A DNA stretch of 50,338 bases, taken from the NCBI RefSeq assembly GCF_000003605.2, contig NW_003153752.1:71603-121940 (forward strand), given 5' to 3'. The position numbers were made by a program, and so were the translations under genes. Below the pieces are notes generated by a model. That model was not told where the DNA came from. It worked only from the letters and a program-made list of their open reading frames with translations, and made no database searches. Numbering within the stretch: the stretch's first letter is position 1; every line of letters starts with the position of its first letter. The DNA is from Saccoglossus kowalevskii (taxonomy: Eukaryota > Hemichordata > Enteropneusta > Harrimaniidae). This document shows positions 24,571-37,270 of the stretch, piece by piece.

Positions 24571-25130
24571 AAAATCGTTCTCAAATCCGGTTGGTTGATC
24601 GGCATCAGTTGGCTAAGCCATGATTGGCTGAGATCTAAGGTGTGTCGGGGGCTCGTCGAAGGCTTGCCAACGCGAAACTAATCGGGGAAGCGTGCAAAAC
24701 ACGTCTTTTCACATTCAACGGGGAAGTTTCTGCGGGCCGTTCAAGCACAATCATTTTACCGCACACACCAGATATGCCCTCTGTTTCTGTGTCTCTCGGT
24801 ACCTCCTGTCTCGGTACCAGTACTGAGACAGACTATGGCGCCATGATAGCTTAGCTCGACGAGCCATTTGTAGCTTCTCAATGCAGTTCGCATCACATTG
24901 ATTCAATGATTACATTATGTGTTTGTATATGTTACCTAATAATGCTGTAATTATTAATTATTTAATCGTATACTAAACGTTTTTGACAACGCACAGCAAG
25001 TAAAACAAAACCATAACACGTGTGTTAAAATATGGGGAGGTGTAAGTAAGTTTCAAGGCTACTGCTAGTAAAAAACACTTCGTTAAAACAGTGTAGATAG
25101 TGGACATTCAAAGGAATCTAAAAATAGATA
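24571..25130 (+). repeat. Dispersed repeat R3, copy 2
   Basis: Same order of landmarks as 20377-21105 (AAAATCGTTCTCAAATCC, GGTTGATCGGCATCA, AGCCATTTGTAGCTTCTC, AGCAAGTAAAACAAAA), but shorter. Its 70-codon open frame is incidental. Confidence 0.5.
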
Positions 25131-26204
25131 TGTCAACAAGTCTGTATTCAAATACGTGTATGCGTTCCGAACCGTGACTATGATTTATTCCTCAGCTCCT
25201 GAGAGCGAGGTTATTTGTAGATATGTTGGCAATCGCCGCTGTGTCTGCGGAAGTACTATGGGAGATTGCATGATGCGAGTGAAAAGTATTTTGATCAGTA
25301 AGATAGTTTTAGAAAAGTGAAAACTAGAGTGACTGTGAAATAAAGGTTGGTTTTTAAATATAAAATATCATGGAATCTGGATGAAATAATGACAGAAAAT
25401 TGAACGGGTATGAAAGGACAGTAAATGTGGCAAGAATGCAAGGTCAGAATCTGGGGGTCAAAATACGTCGCAACACATCCATCATCATCCAGCGGTAAAA
25501 ATCTTGATTTCCAGTTTGCGTGAATGGCCGGGGAAAAAATCATCCCAATTCTGTGCTCCAGTAACAGTATGTGCTGCTTTTTTGTGCAATGGAAATTAAT
25601 TCAAGAAATGATGTCAAAGGACATTTCCTTCTAGTATACCAAACAACCCTGGAACGTTTATCTTGTTTACATTGCAATTATTTAACAAAGCCTCACTTCA
25701 CAGGCTAAATTGTTAGTTTAAAGATACAGTGGAATTTTCTATAAAATATTATTTTAGGCACTATTTATACTATTACACACACTCGCAAAATCTTGTTTGA
25801 AAAAATATACTGTAAAAATCTATGTTGCCAAAGTAATACTTTAGCTGACACCATCAATAAACGAATCAGTTTATTTGGCAAATTTTGAATCCAAGAATGC
25901 ATATCATAAAAAAGTGACATGCATTATCGCCTGTTAATGTGTTTGATTCATAACGCCGCGGTGATGAACACATTTTTATTAACTCAGTATCATTCCCAAA
26001 TAGATCCTTTATTTGTGATTTTAAATTTTAGCATTTCAATGTTTTTATCATCTGTAAGTCAAGGGTTAATAAATAAATAAATATATATATATTATATAAA
26101 TTAAAATTGAATGATATTATTGTATTGTATTGTGATTTTTGATTTACGGGTATGTAAAACGAAATTACATTAACGGATGTAAATGATAACTATTCCAATG
26201 AAAT
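25131..26204. other. Intergenic, nothing recognised
   Basis: One 82-codon minus-strand open frame (25543-25295) without recognisable motif; otherwise AT-rich, with a TA-rich run near 26070-26100. Confidence 0.5.
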
Positions 26205-26740
26205 CCTTAGCACCCCGTTGGCAGGCCAGTCACACTGGTTCTCACCACAAGAGGTTACGATCCCCCCTGCCAAATGCTAAGAACAACTGAAACTAATATA
26301 TACATATTTACATGAACATTTTTCCACCTATGCGGATCTGTTTGTGCAGGAGTTTTACGACCGTGACATCAACCAAACTTGTTATATGGGAAATTGGCAC
26401 CCAAGGCTCACAGGTGCTACACCTTGCCCAAGGGTGACCTGGAGGTAGTTGTGGCAAAGGGTAACCTCATTCTCCCACGTCCATAGACTCCACAACCGGA
26501 TGTAGTTTAAAATCTTGGCCAGGACACATATATACATATTTAAATGAACGTAAACGTTGCCTTTAATAGGTAATACCTCACACGTGAGGCTGAGTTGGTG
26601 CAAGGCTTTTATGACCGTATGCCCTTACTGACGTCAACCAAACTTATTATGTGGGAAGTTGGCACCCAAGGCTGACAGGTACTACACCTTGCCCAAGGGT
26701 GACCTGGAGGTAGTTGTATCGTATTGTATTGTAATACAGT
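26205..26740 (+). repeat. SINE-like region with an internal 84 bp direct duplication
   Basis: Segments 26369-26452 and 26634-26717 are near-identical direct copies (CAACCAAACTT, TTGGCACCCAAGGCT, CACCTTGCCCAAGGGTGACC), 265 bases apart, each preceded by related sequence (ACATATTTAMATGAAC). GAGGTTACGATCC at 26253 resembles a Pol III B box. Probably two copies of one short interspersed module. Confidence 0.45.
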
Positions 26741-27676
26741 ACAATGAAGGACATTCATTTTTTATGCAACAAAATGGGTGTTAGAATTCAAACTGATCAA
26801 TCCAGAAATAGAATTTTTACGTTATTTTAAGTTCGAATTAATATTAATGTGAGAGCCAACATTATCCAATCAGCAAGTGCCTCACTTTGATTGCGTGGAC
26901 TTTGCAGCTGTTATGTCACGTTGGTGTATGCCCACGTATACAAAATTGAGTTCTTAAATTTTAAAGAAATGATATGATCTGGATTTACAATTGTTTACAA
27001 ATACTTGTAGCTTTGTGTCTCGTATTTCAAAGAAATGAATATTTATAAATGGCGATCGAATAAATTACGTCACTGTACTGTAATGCAGTGTGACCTTGAT
27101 TACTCTTATGGCATTATGGTTTTTATTTCGATAATAATACAAAATAACTCCTGGTTAACTTAATGATATAGTAATTTTTATTTCACATTTCAATGATATT
27201 AAAAATAAGTAAATCATCTGCACCTTTGTATGCCATTTTAGTATACTCTGTCCATGTACAATAGACGTAAAAAGCAAATGCTGCTATTGGCTCACAATAG
27301 TATTCAATTCGATGCTGTCGAAGTTAGTACAGTAGGGATATTGTGTATGTGTGTTCAAGCGTTCACTCTTTCAACTTAAGTATACAGCTATTGATGAAAA
27401 CAAGTCATTTATATTTATAGACATTACCATTCAAATATGTGCCTCGGCCCTGAATAATGACATATACATAAATAACAGTAATCGGAAAGTTCACTACAAA
27501 TTAACAATAAAATCAACGTAACCAACACTTTACCGTATGTAATCGCAATTAGTAATTACACTGTTTTATGATTCATTATTGGTATATACGCTATCCGCCA
27601 ATTTATGAAGCTGACATGAAAGTAATGTTTGGTTTCAAAAAGTTTATAGCATCCTAATCTTACATTCGTATTTGAC

Positions 27677-27714
<38 letters not shown>

Positions 27715-27889
27715 CCCTTGACCTTCTGTGAATGGCTGATGGATTATATAAGATTACTGCGATAATACTTTTGTGACGTCAAAGACGCATATCATTATGA
27801 TTTACACAATATATTATTAATCACCCCGAGTGTATAGGTCAAAGTGTCGTGCAGTAACTGGTATGCTAATTACACTTCGCGCCTAGTAT
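26741..27889. other. Intergenic, nothing recognised except the (TA)16 run
   Basis: No open frame of note. It leads into the inner left inverted block. Confidence 0.5.
27680..27711. repeat. (TA)16 microsatellite
   Basis: Uninterrupted AT dinucleotides just before the inner left inverted block. Confidence 0.95.
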
Positions 27890-28965
27890 GTCCCTGTCAG
27901 TGTCGAATGAGTGTTGTTGACCCTGTGTCTAATTCTCTTAATGCTCTTGGTGTCTAGACGAATGTGACAGGAATTAAAATAAGGACTTGGTTTGGTATTA
28001 TGTTAACAAAAGGTTCGGTTGAAACAAGTTACTACAGCATTTTGGTATATAGAATGTCGCTTTACGAAATTGCAATCAGAATTCCATATACATAAATTAC
28101 CAATATGGCAAAACTAATCTTTCACACGAACGATTCATTTATTTACAAACTATTCAACTGTTTGCTGTATACTCAGTGTACAACACCACACCTTGTACTG
28201 AACTACATGTACTGAATTTAGAACACTAATGCACCCACCTTGATAGTAAACTGTCACCATTGAACCATATTCATTCCATAATCCATGTGGTATTACCGTA
28301 TCATACAGTGATTGATTCTGTGTAACATACTTATCCAACAGTCGAACAAGTTTAAACACTGTCGACTAAAAGTTTGGAGGTGTTTACCGCCAAAAAAGAT
28401 CACGTGAGTCACAGCAAACTGTAAAACGAGATCAACACACTGGATAAGCTTAAATGGCTAAGGGTCAACTGTCGCGTCGGTCAAGCATTGTGGTTGCCTA
28501 GCGCATATACAATAACGCCTTCTTATAAGCGTAAAATTTATAGTTTCCATATATTGTTAACCCAATCCTTAGAAATCCTCACCACTGCCTTTAATCGGTG
28601 ACCTGGACTGGTGGAGTTAACGGGGAAACATGGTTGTCGAATGACAGATTTTAATTTCCCCTCTTGCCCGGAATGTGTTTTGTATGTTGGCTGTTAAAAC
28701 AAAGAACACACGTCCAACATACGAGTATATATGGTCAATGATACCAGGTTCTATAGTGTAAACGGTCGAAAACATCAAGATGATCAGTGAAATCAGTACG
28801 CATCAAAGTGGTGGGTTGCTGGATCAAATACTCCTGCACGTGGAATCAAATAGATTAGTCCCATAGCCGTGGTTGTAGCTGTTGTCTCTTTCAATAATGC
28901 ACCAAATCAGGTTAAAATGAATTCGACTGGATATAGTAGACATGCATGTGCATGTAATTAATCAC
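27890..28965. repeat. Inner left block of the inverted duplication
   Basis: Matches the reverse complement of about 35080-36350 in mirrored order: 28640-28660 with 35370-35390, 28580-28620 with 35405-35455, 28465-28510 with 35700-35745, 28375-28440 with 35770-35835, 28200-28280 with 35915-35995 and 28040-28080 with 36115-36150. It ends near the motif TGCATGTGCATG (28945), mirrored at 35090. No gene seen. Confidence 0.72.
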
Positions 28966-29125
28966 ATGGCTTTGAACATAACTTGAACTTTATCCGTGTA
29001 GTGTCAATTATGTGTATAACACTTGTTATAGTTTTTTTTTCTATTTTTAAATTGATCTTATTCTATAATTTGTTTTTTTATTTTAGTTATTTTCTATAGT
29101 AATATACGTATTGGATCGTTAAACT

Positions 29126-32100
29126 ATGCCTGGGTATTCTAAGCAGATGTTTCTCCATCCATTGGATGATAACTATATATGTGGATACTGTGAACTCGTC
29201 TTAAGAAATCCACTTCAGACATATTGTGGGCACCGATATTGTAGGACTTGCATGGATACCATGAGGTACATATTGCACTAGTGTTGAACAGTATTTTCTC
29301 TTATTACTAACATATATGCAAACATAACATAACTAGAATTGACTTTTAGATTATTTATTTTGTCGGTATTTTATGATGAAATATAATATACAGACGGATG
29401 CATTTCTGACAAAGCAGGATATTTATATTGTAACCTGCCAGTATCTATATTTGAACATTTTATTAAGTCATTGCTCAGCTCTATATTACTCTACTGTGCC
29501 ATAACCTGCATAACACTTTAAAGGTTAAAATCATTTAACAAAATCATGTTGCAAAAGATGTAATACACACCAATACTGACTACACTTTGAATATGTGATG
29601 TTCACTGTTCACATTGTTGTGATATATAGTGTATCCTGTTATATCATAAAGATATTTTGAATTAGCCTTGGGTACATTATATCCTTACTTGTCTTTCAGG
29701 TCATCTGGGAAAATAATGTGTTGTAGCTGAAAGAAAGAAGGTGTACAATCAGATAATGAATCGCTTGAAACGGTAATATATTCTTCAGAATATATAATCT
29801 AACCAAAATCACACCATATGTATGTTATTTTGATCTGATCGTGTGACGTAATGAAGCACCTTGTATCTGGTAAATACTAACTTGGCAATTTTAGACACAA
29901 ATGATTTAGATGTTTGTCGTAAATTCGTTCAAACGTTCACATCTTGCAGCTCTATAGTGACAACGCAGTTAAACGTGAACTCGGACGAATTGATGTAAGA
30001 TGTATAAAAGAGAAATGCTTATGGTCCGGGCACTTGCAAGATTATGAGGTGAGTCAATATTTGCTCGTATGTTGAACCAGCAGTATTGACATATAGCTCA
30101 CGGTTTTGCAAACAACTGTTAAACAGTTTTGTAATGGTGAGCAGATATCAATATTACTATTTTGTTAGTAAAATTATGGGTTATACTGCAATACTGCTGG
30201 TTGAGTTGCTTTTTCGTTCACTGTTCACGTGTCATTACTATCTAACAGTTATGTTTCTTTTTGTTTATTTGTTTGTCACTATGATGTCAGTTGTAAGTAT
30301 TTCTATGTGTTCAATGTGTCATTCTTTGTGTTACAGAACCACTTCAATGATTGCCCACAACTCCAATACAACTATCACAGTCAGGAAATCGACATGGTAA
30401 ATATGTGTCATATATGTCGTCATTTTAAAACATATTTTACGTCATGTTGTTCAGGCCAGGATAATGGGCGACTGTAAACACTAGTCCAGATGTGTACGAA
30501 TAGGCGATTCCAACAAATCGCGATTTCACAAAATTGAAAGCAAAACCTAAAATGTCAACAGCCATGTTATCAAAGAGTGCACTTATTATTAATTATTCTA
30601 GCTGTACTTTTCGCCAACCGGAGATTAACAAAAAAAATACTAGGGAACCACTTATCCTGAAATTTGGATAAATGTCACTTTAGCTCATTGCTGATCTGTT
30701 GAGATATCATTAGGACCACCACATTACATCGCTGGCTGGCTATATCAACTAATTTGCAAATGAATACAAACTTAGGTCAAATATGATAGCGATCTTTGTT
30801 TCTAGCCTATCGCATCACAGTACCTTCCTTGTAAAATCTACAATACTGTAGTATGTGGTTATTACAGGAATGATTACCCCAGGAAAAACGATTAAAATGA
30901 AATGCCTGCTACTTACTCTCCTAAAATCATTTATTGGTACGCCAATATTACTAATTGTTATGTTTCTAAGCATAAAATATTTTTTTTAAAGTGAAAAACT
31001 TTCTTGTACATTTGTTACGTCTTTGACTAAATTGTCACTCATGTACTGTTCATCGAGAAAGAGTGGGCCATAATGAACACATAATATCAAGTTTATTGCA
31101 TAGGGTTAAGTTAGATGCGAAATATGTTCTTTCTGGCGTAGCTGTTCACCGTGAACGTCGCCGTCATAATTACAACATCATATTAAAATTATTTGATCGC
31201 AACACATTGACAGACCAAACCCGATCCTAATTTTATAAATTATAAACACAGATCGAGCTTCAAAAAAATCACAGGAATGTGAATTCGACAGTCAACACCA
31301 ATCACTAAACAATTCAGAAACAATTAGCAGCGTGTAATTGCTGCGTAATATTCAGGATCGCAAAAATGCCAAATGGACACTGGATATGACGGTGTAAGAA
31401 TAATGCCCATCCCAATGTTTTCTCTTTGCTTTCACGACACTCATGTCGCACCTTTGAATTGATTGGAAACGTGTTATACGTATTGTACCCGCTCATAGAC
31501 TGGCCCAGCTGTGGTGATTTAAAAAAAATGGAACAAATAGTTTTGCGAAAGGTGGGGTGAACGCGAAACCACCACAGACTGGTATTATTTGCAACTAATC
31601 AATTGCTATTATTTATTCATGATATGCAGTGACATCACTGAACGGAAACAGAAAAGGAGTGGGGCGTGCGCGCTGCATAATGAGGGAAACATTGTGGGTC
31701 GCGTTAAAGGTCAACTTGTCGACAGTGCCAAACCGTTTTCATCTAGACAGAACGGAGCAACCTCAAATGCAATCGATTTGCCGCTTCCGGTCGGAAAGGC
31801 AACAAAAACAACAATTATTGTCTTCTGTGCAGATCTGTGTAACCCAGGCAAGATAAAGCTACACGCAGGCTAATTCTCTCCATTAGAATAATTTGTATAG
31901 AACGTTAGTATATATACTATTTCGTTTGTTATGATTGACGATCGAGAGACTTGAGGAAAAGTGAAGTGAATATCTCAAATTTACTTGGATACGAGTAATA
32001 ATTTTCGACAAAAACATCAATAACTGTTCATTTCAGTGTAACACAAATCTAAAATGGAAAACGTGTATGTGGGCATGNNNNNNNNNNNNNNNNNNNNNNN

Positions 32101-33280
32101 NNNNNNNNNNNNNNNNNNNNNNNNNNNNNNNNNNNNNNNNNNNNNNNNNNNNNNNNNNNNNNNNNNNNNNNNNNNNNNNNNNNNNNNNNNNNNNNNNNNN
32201 NNNNNNNNNNNNNNNNNNNNNNNNNNNNNNNNNNNNNNNNNNNNNNNNNNNNNNNNNNNNNNNNNNNNNNNNNNNNNNNNNNNNNNNNNNNNNNNNNNNN
32301 NNNNNNNNNNNNNNNNNNNNNNNNNNNNNNNNNNNNNNNNNNNNNNNNNNNNNNNNNNNNNNNNNNNNNNNNNNNNNNNNNNNNNNNNNNNNNNNNNNNN
32401 NNNNNNNNNNNNNNNNNNNNNNNNNNNNNNNNNNNNNNNNNNNNNNNNNNNNNNNNNNNNNNNNNNNNNNNNNNNNNNNNNNNNNNNNNNNNNNNNNNNA
32501 TTGTAAAGATGGATGATGGTACACACCCACTGCGTTGCCATGCGTCATTATTGACAAAGATAATCCATGCCAAAAGTCTCATAACAAATCTAAAAGATGC
32601 CGAGCTTGCTGCAAAGGCAAAATATATCCAGGAGCTTGAGATGTCAAGTTATAATGGTGAATTTGTGTGGATGGTCATCCGTGTTTCTGAGATGAGCAAT
32701 GTAACACCCACTGAGCGAATGTCTCCTAATTTCTATATATGCAAATGTGGTTACAAGATGTACGTTAAATTAGATATGACCTGCACTGGAAGAACTATCC
32801 AGATGTCTCTATGGTTACATCTGATAGACGGCGAATATGATGACGATCTACCATGGCCATTCAAACAGAAGGCAAGCATTAAATGCTACTTTTTATGTTT
32901 AACATTATAATCAAACAATTGGAAATTGTATGCGTTTTTCTTCGATACATTTGAAAGTGTAAAACAAAATTTTGAAACAGAAGTCTACTGGGAATTATAC
33001 TATACCTTGCAATTACAGGAACTATGACAGTTTTATGAGAACCTTATATAATTATTCTCATTTTTATTTCCATATCTAGGTAACGTTCATGTTATTGCAC
33101 CAAGGTGGAGAAGACCACACTGTAGAGTCGTTTATTCCACGGCAGAATACAACTAAGGATATCCCACACAGTTGTCCAGTGTTCAATCACTTAGAAATTC
33201 AGTTAGATGACAAACGATATATACAAGACGATATACTATTTTTTAAAATCGTTGTTGACGTACAAAATGTAACAAAGTAG
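29126..33280 (+). CDS. TRAF-like protein C (RING-TRAF zinc finger-MATH), interrupted by gap and in-frame TGA
   Basis: A third TRAF-family gene, with fuller architecture. Supported exons: 29126-29265 (RING start: CGYC, then YCGHRYCRTC), 29700-29772, 29950-30048 and 30337-30396 (one TRAF-type zinc finger: DNAVKREL, RC-x4-C, LWSGHLQDYE, NHFNDCP), then after the N run 32500-32871 (short helical linker plus MATH: YNGEFVWMVI, GYKMYVKL, LPWPFKQK) and 33080-33280 (VTFMLL, SCPVFNHLEI, stop TAG). All visible junctions are in phase. Exon 32500-32871 ends in a GC donor (AAG|GCAAGC); the others are GT. In exon 2 the codon at 29728-29730 is TGA where genes A and B have the second Cys of the last RING pair. 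This could be a recent nonsense mutation, a sequence error, or a sign of pseudogenisation; the MATH exons show no other damage. Exons may be missing in the 32078-32499 gap. Confidence 0.72.
32078..32499. other. Assembly gap (422 N)
   Basis: An unsequenced run inside gene C, between its zinc-finger exons and its MATH exons. It lies close to the symmetry point of the innermost inverted blocks (about 32020-32090). Open frames that cross it are artefacts of N translation. Confidence 0.98.
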
Positions 33281-35079
33281 CAACCTATACGTGTCTTGCT
33301 TCTCTGTTTTTATTCAAGATAAAGATATATTATTATATTTACTCGAAGGATATATCATTTGTACATTCATTGGTTGCAGGTAATGTTAAATATTAAGTCT
33401 CTTATATTCAGTGAATTCCAATATTCAGTCAATGACTAATATGTCATCAAATATTGAATGATCAAAATATATCATATTATTCACAGGTAGCGTTCATTAC
33501 TGTCGAACATTTTATTATTGTTCATTGTGTGTTTAGAAACAAGGCATTTAAGCCCTAAAGCATATACATATCCGACCCATCGTATAATTCTTGCAATGCA
33601 GACCTTGAAAGAATCCATCCTTGTATATGATTCAGTGATTGATTGTTGAATCACTGGTAGGTCATAGAAGTTCGGTGTAGACTAGTGAGAATCTTTCATT
33701 AATGTGTGTGATTTTGGGAGAACGCAGACACAGTAACACAGCCCTGAAACAAGGTTTCCAAATATGAACTGTATTTGCAAATTAAGTTCTGAATCAACAC
33801 AACGATTTTTAAATGCATAAATTAGTTACAACAGTTTTCAAATATAGCACAGGGTGTTGTTTATTTCACATACCATGGCAGTTTGAAGTAGTATATATTA
33901 TGTATCGTGTTATACCATTCAAGTTCAATAACCATTTGAAGGCAACATAATGATTTTGATTCATTATAGAAATGCATCCTATACCTAGGTTCCAAAAATA
34001 AACATATTTTGCAATCACATTAGAGTAAACTAACGCTAATAGTTGTCCGTACAGATTAATATGTATTGTTTAGTATGTTTTGAATACACGCGCACAGATA
34101 TCAATATATGTGTTACTTTATTCATTCACAGGCCTGAATAAATACGAAACGAAGGCAAACCAGAAAAGAAATCGGAATGATTTTAGTATGAGCTTGATTA
34201 AAGTCACTGTAATTTGTAATTTGATTATATGAAACTAACAACAGAGCCAGTGCTATGAACAATTCAACTTTTTCGAAATAGTTAGGAAAACAATGATTCT
34301 AAATTGCCAATCCCTCAAACACTTCATTACTAATTATAGTCACAATAGTTTATAAAACAGTTTATAATATTTATTTATTTATTGTTTGTCTCATTTATAA
34401 TTCTGCAGCTATACTGTACACCGTAAAGTAACAAAGTGAAACCATGTGTGTCACGACCTCCAGGGCGAGGAGGATCAAGGCGAACCTACTTACAATATTT
34501 TGTCTGATTGGCTACTGAGCCCTAACACATGACAGTCAGACCAATCAGCGGGAAAATTCTTCCTTGCATATATGCTACGCACCAACGAGTGGTGTAGAGA
34601 AGAGTATAGCAACAACTGATCATTATGTGATTAACATTTCAAAATGTCATATTTGTGCAGGTATTAAACATTGAGTAGCCATGGTGATTTTAGTGTGACA
34701 GTTACACTTATGTCTCAAGCCCGAACGCTCCCCATTGAACCCCCCCCCCCATCGGCGGCCGTTACACGCATGGCTTGACATTTTAATCCACGTTGTACAA
34801 TTGAATTATAAATCAGTCGAAGGAAAAAATATAGTTAAGAAACTGGCTGTGATATGCCTGCACAACAGGGGGATTCAAGTTGTGGTAACCCAGTTGTCGT
34901 CCTTTTCAGCCAAATATAGGTGTATTTTATTGTGTACATGGGTTCCAGACACAAATAATCTTTTGTATTTTTACCCTCTGTCATTACATAACAAAGCTCT
35001 ACGACAACACTAAGACTTTTGGGTCAGCGAAACATCATGGCTTGTTTCATAGTACTGCCGACTTATGTTCACAGCTGTA
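33281..35079. other. 3' flank of gene C within the spacer
   Basis: No gene was recognised. It contains the possible solo LTR at 34449-34700 and a C-run at 34740-34749. The 92-codon frame at 34735-35013 has no known motif. This flank has no mirrored counterpart left of gene C. Confidence 0.5.
34449..34700. mobile_element. Possible solo LTR
   Basis: Begins TGTCACGACC and ends TAGTGTGACA, giving 6-base inverted ends TGTCAC/GTGACA, with an ATTAAA motif near 34663 and a TATA-like ATATATGC near 34570. No matching target-site duplication was found (ATGTG and GTTAC flank it), so the boundaries are uncertain. Confidence 0.3.
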
Positions 35080-36350
35080 GGATTAATTAAATGCACATGC
35101 ATGCATGTCCAGTTCATTAATGGAATCAAATACAGCTACAACTACGACTACGGTACTAATCTTCATTCCATGTGCTGTAGTATTTAGCCTGAAACCCACC
35201 GTTTTGATGTGCATTGAATTTCGAACGCCGAGTAACACTAAAGTGAATGTCAACTTTATAGGGCTAAAACTACCCTGTATTATTGTGGGTCTAGTTTCTT
35301 TTGTTTCATCTTGAGTGCGAAATGAACTCATCAAGTGCAGCCAACGTACAATGTACAGCACATATTCCTGACAAGAGGGGGAATTAAAATCTGCCATTCG
35401 ACGACAAGGTTGAACCGTTAACTCCGCCAGTTTCGGTCATTAATTAGAGGCAGTGGTGAGAATTGAGAGAATGCCTGTGATTTACACGGGAGATGCATTA
35501 CACAACTTAATAATCGACTGGCAATTAGCTAAGAATAATAATATTAATAAATTATTATTATATTATTAATAAATTATTATTATTGAACACATTTCTAAAT
35601 CGTTTTGCAGATATCAGATTGTCGTTACTTCTATATTGTCAGTGGTACATGTCGTACTATAAAGCATACTGTTATAAGAAGGTGATGTCTGTCATTATAT
35701 ATGTGCTAGGCAACCCGAATTTTGATTGACGCGAGTGTTGACCCGTAACATTTTGGCATTTATCCAGTTCGTTGATCTCGTTTTATAGTTTGTCCACTAG
35801 GTGACTCACGTGATCCTTTCGGCGGTAAACACCTCAAATATTTTATCGACATTGTTTAAACTTGTTCGACACAGAATTTGTCGCAGTATGGAACCATAAT
35901 ATCACTTGAATTATGAAATGAATGTGGTTCAATGGTTAAAGTTTACTCTTAAGGTGGGTGCACGAGTGTCCACAATTCAGTACATTTGGTTCAGTACATG
36001 AAGTTTAGTACAAGGTGTGGTTTCGTACACGGAATATACAGCATGTTTGAATTGAATAGTATCTGTTTAAAAATCACTCAACGAAAGATTATTTTTGCCA
36101 TGTTGTTAGTGTAAGGTAGTCTGATTGCAATTCTGAAACCCGACATTCTACATACCTATATACTAATATACTGCAGTAACTTAAATCTGTTTAAACCACC
36201 TATATACGAATATACTGCAGTTACTGTAACTTAAACCTGTTTAAACCGAACCATTTGTTAACGTAATACCAAGCTAAACCCCTATTTTATTTCCTCACCG
36301 ATTTGTCTAGAGCATAAAGAGTGTTAGTCACGGGGTCAACGACACTCGGC
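35080..36350. repeat. Inner right block of the inverted duplication
   Basis: Mirror partner of 27890-28965; identity is roughly three quarters by eye, with indels. It includes an AT-rich imperfect hairpin of AAT/ATT repeats at 35532-35584. The short open frames on both strands are not preserved in the partner. Confidence 0.72.
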
Positions 36351-36599
36351 AAGGTAAATACTGGGCGTTGATACCTCTTCGAGTAAGCTCTAAACGGCAT
36401 TCCATAGACTTCTTAAATATGCTGTTATGATGTATGTGTCTGTGTACAATCAACCAGACATTCACAGAAAGGCAACAGTGACAGAATATATAATAGGTCA
36501 AGCAAGCGTACTATACTATAAATAACTTTTTGAATCCCGACTTTACTCTCGTGACAGTCGAAACAGTGCACTCGATTGGTGAATGCGATTACATATTAT

Positions 36600-37270
36600 C
36601 AATATTTAGTTACGTTGATTGTATTGTCAGTTTGTGGTAAACTTTCCGAAATACCGGTTTCCATGATTTCACGCTATCAGTAATTGCTGTAAAGCATTCT
36701 AGTAGATGTAATTTCTGCACACATATTAAAGCCTGGTATTTTATAGCTAACGTCTTCCAAAGGCTTTGCTCTGACAACACACACATATCCATGAACATAA
36801 TCGAAAACATTCAGTGCATCAATTAATTTAAGTCTGACAAATTTCACTAGTTACTAATTTAACAGTGTTGAAGTATGAAATTATTCAGTTGTTTGGTAAT
36901 ATTACGTCAGATATTCATGTCAAGAAATGCCGATAAGTATATTTCACAACAATAACAGCTCATCACGGTGTGCTTGACTGACTGACATGCTTTTGCAAAA
37001 CAAAAAGCGCGGGTCTTTAGTTCTCCATGATTAGTTACGCCATTCACTATTTGTAAAGGCGGGGAATGCTTTTTAAATGTATATGTCTGTGAACTTGTGT
37101 ACACATTTAGTAATTTGAAACAGCTAAATCGCCACTGTAAATCATTTATCCTTAGATCAACCGATGTTTGATTAGGACTTATATACGGGGTGAAATATAC
37201 AGAGCTACATTTGTCCACTTCTACCACACTATACATTAGCCTGTACTCCGAGGTCAACAGGTGTTTCCCG
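36600..37270 (-). repeat. Dispersed element R1, copy 3 (5' part)
   Basis: Inverted match to the first half of R1: GCGCGGGTCTTTAG at 37007 mirrors the CCCGCGC block, and the segment near 36720-36800 mirrors 21530-21610. It pairs with copy 1 through shared flanks. The short open frames here come from the repeat. Confidence 0.55.

Noticed and set aside
29728-29730. Selenocysteine reading of the TGA in gene C
   Set aside because: TRAF RING fingers are not known selenoproteins, and no convincing SECIS hairpin was recognised in the 3' flank.
31589-31873. Overlapping 94- and 75-codon frames in an intron of gene C
   Set aside because: No domain or splice context was recognised. It could be a repeat fragment, but nothing supports a gene.
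32017-32582. Long open frames across the N run on both strands
   Set aside because: They consist almost wholly of undetermined codons and carry no information.
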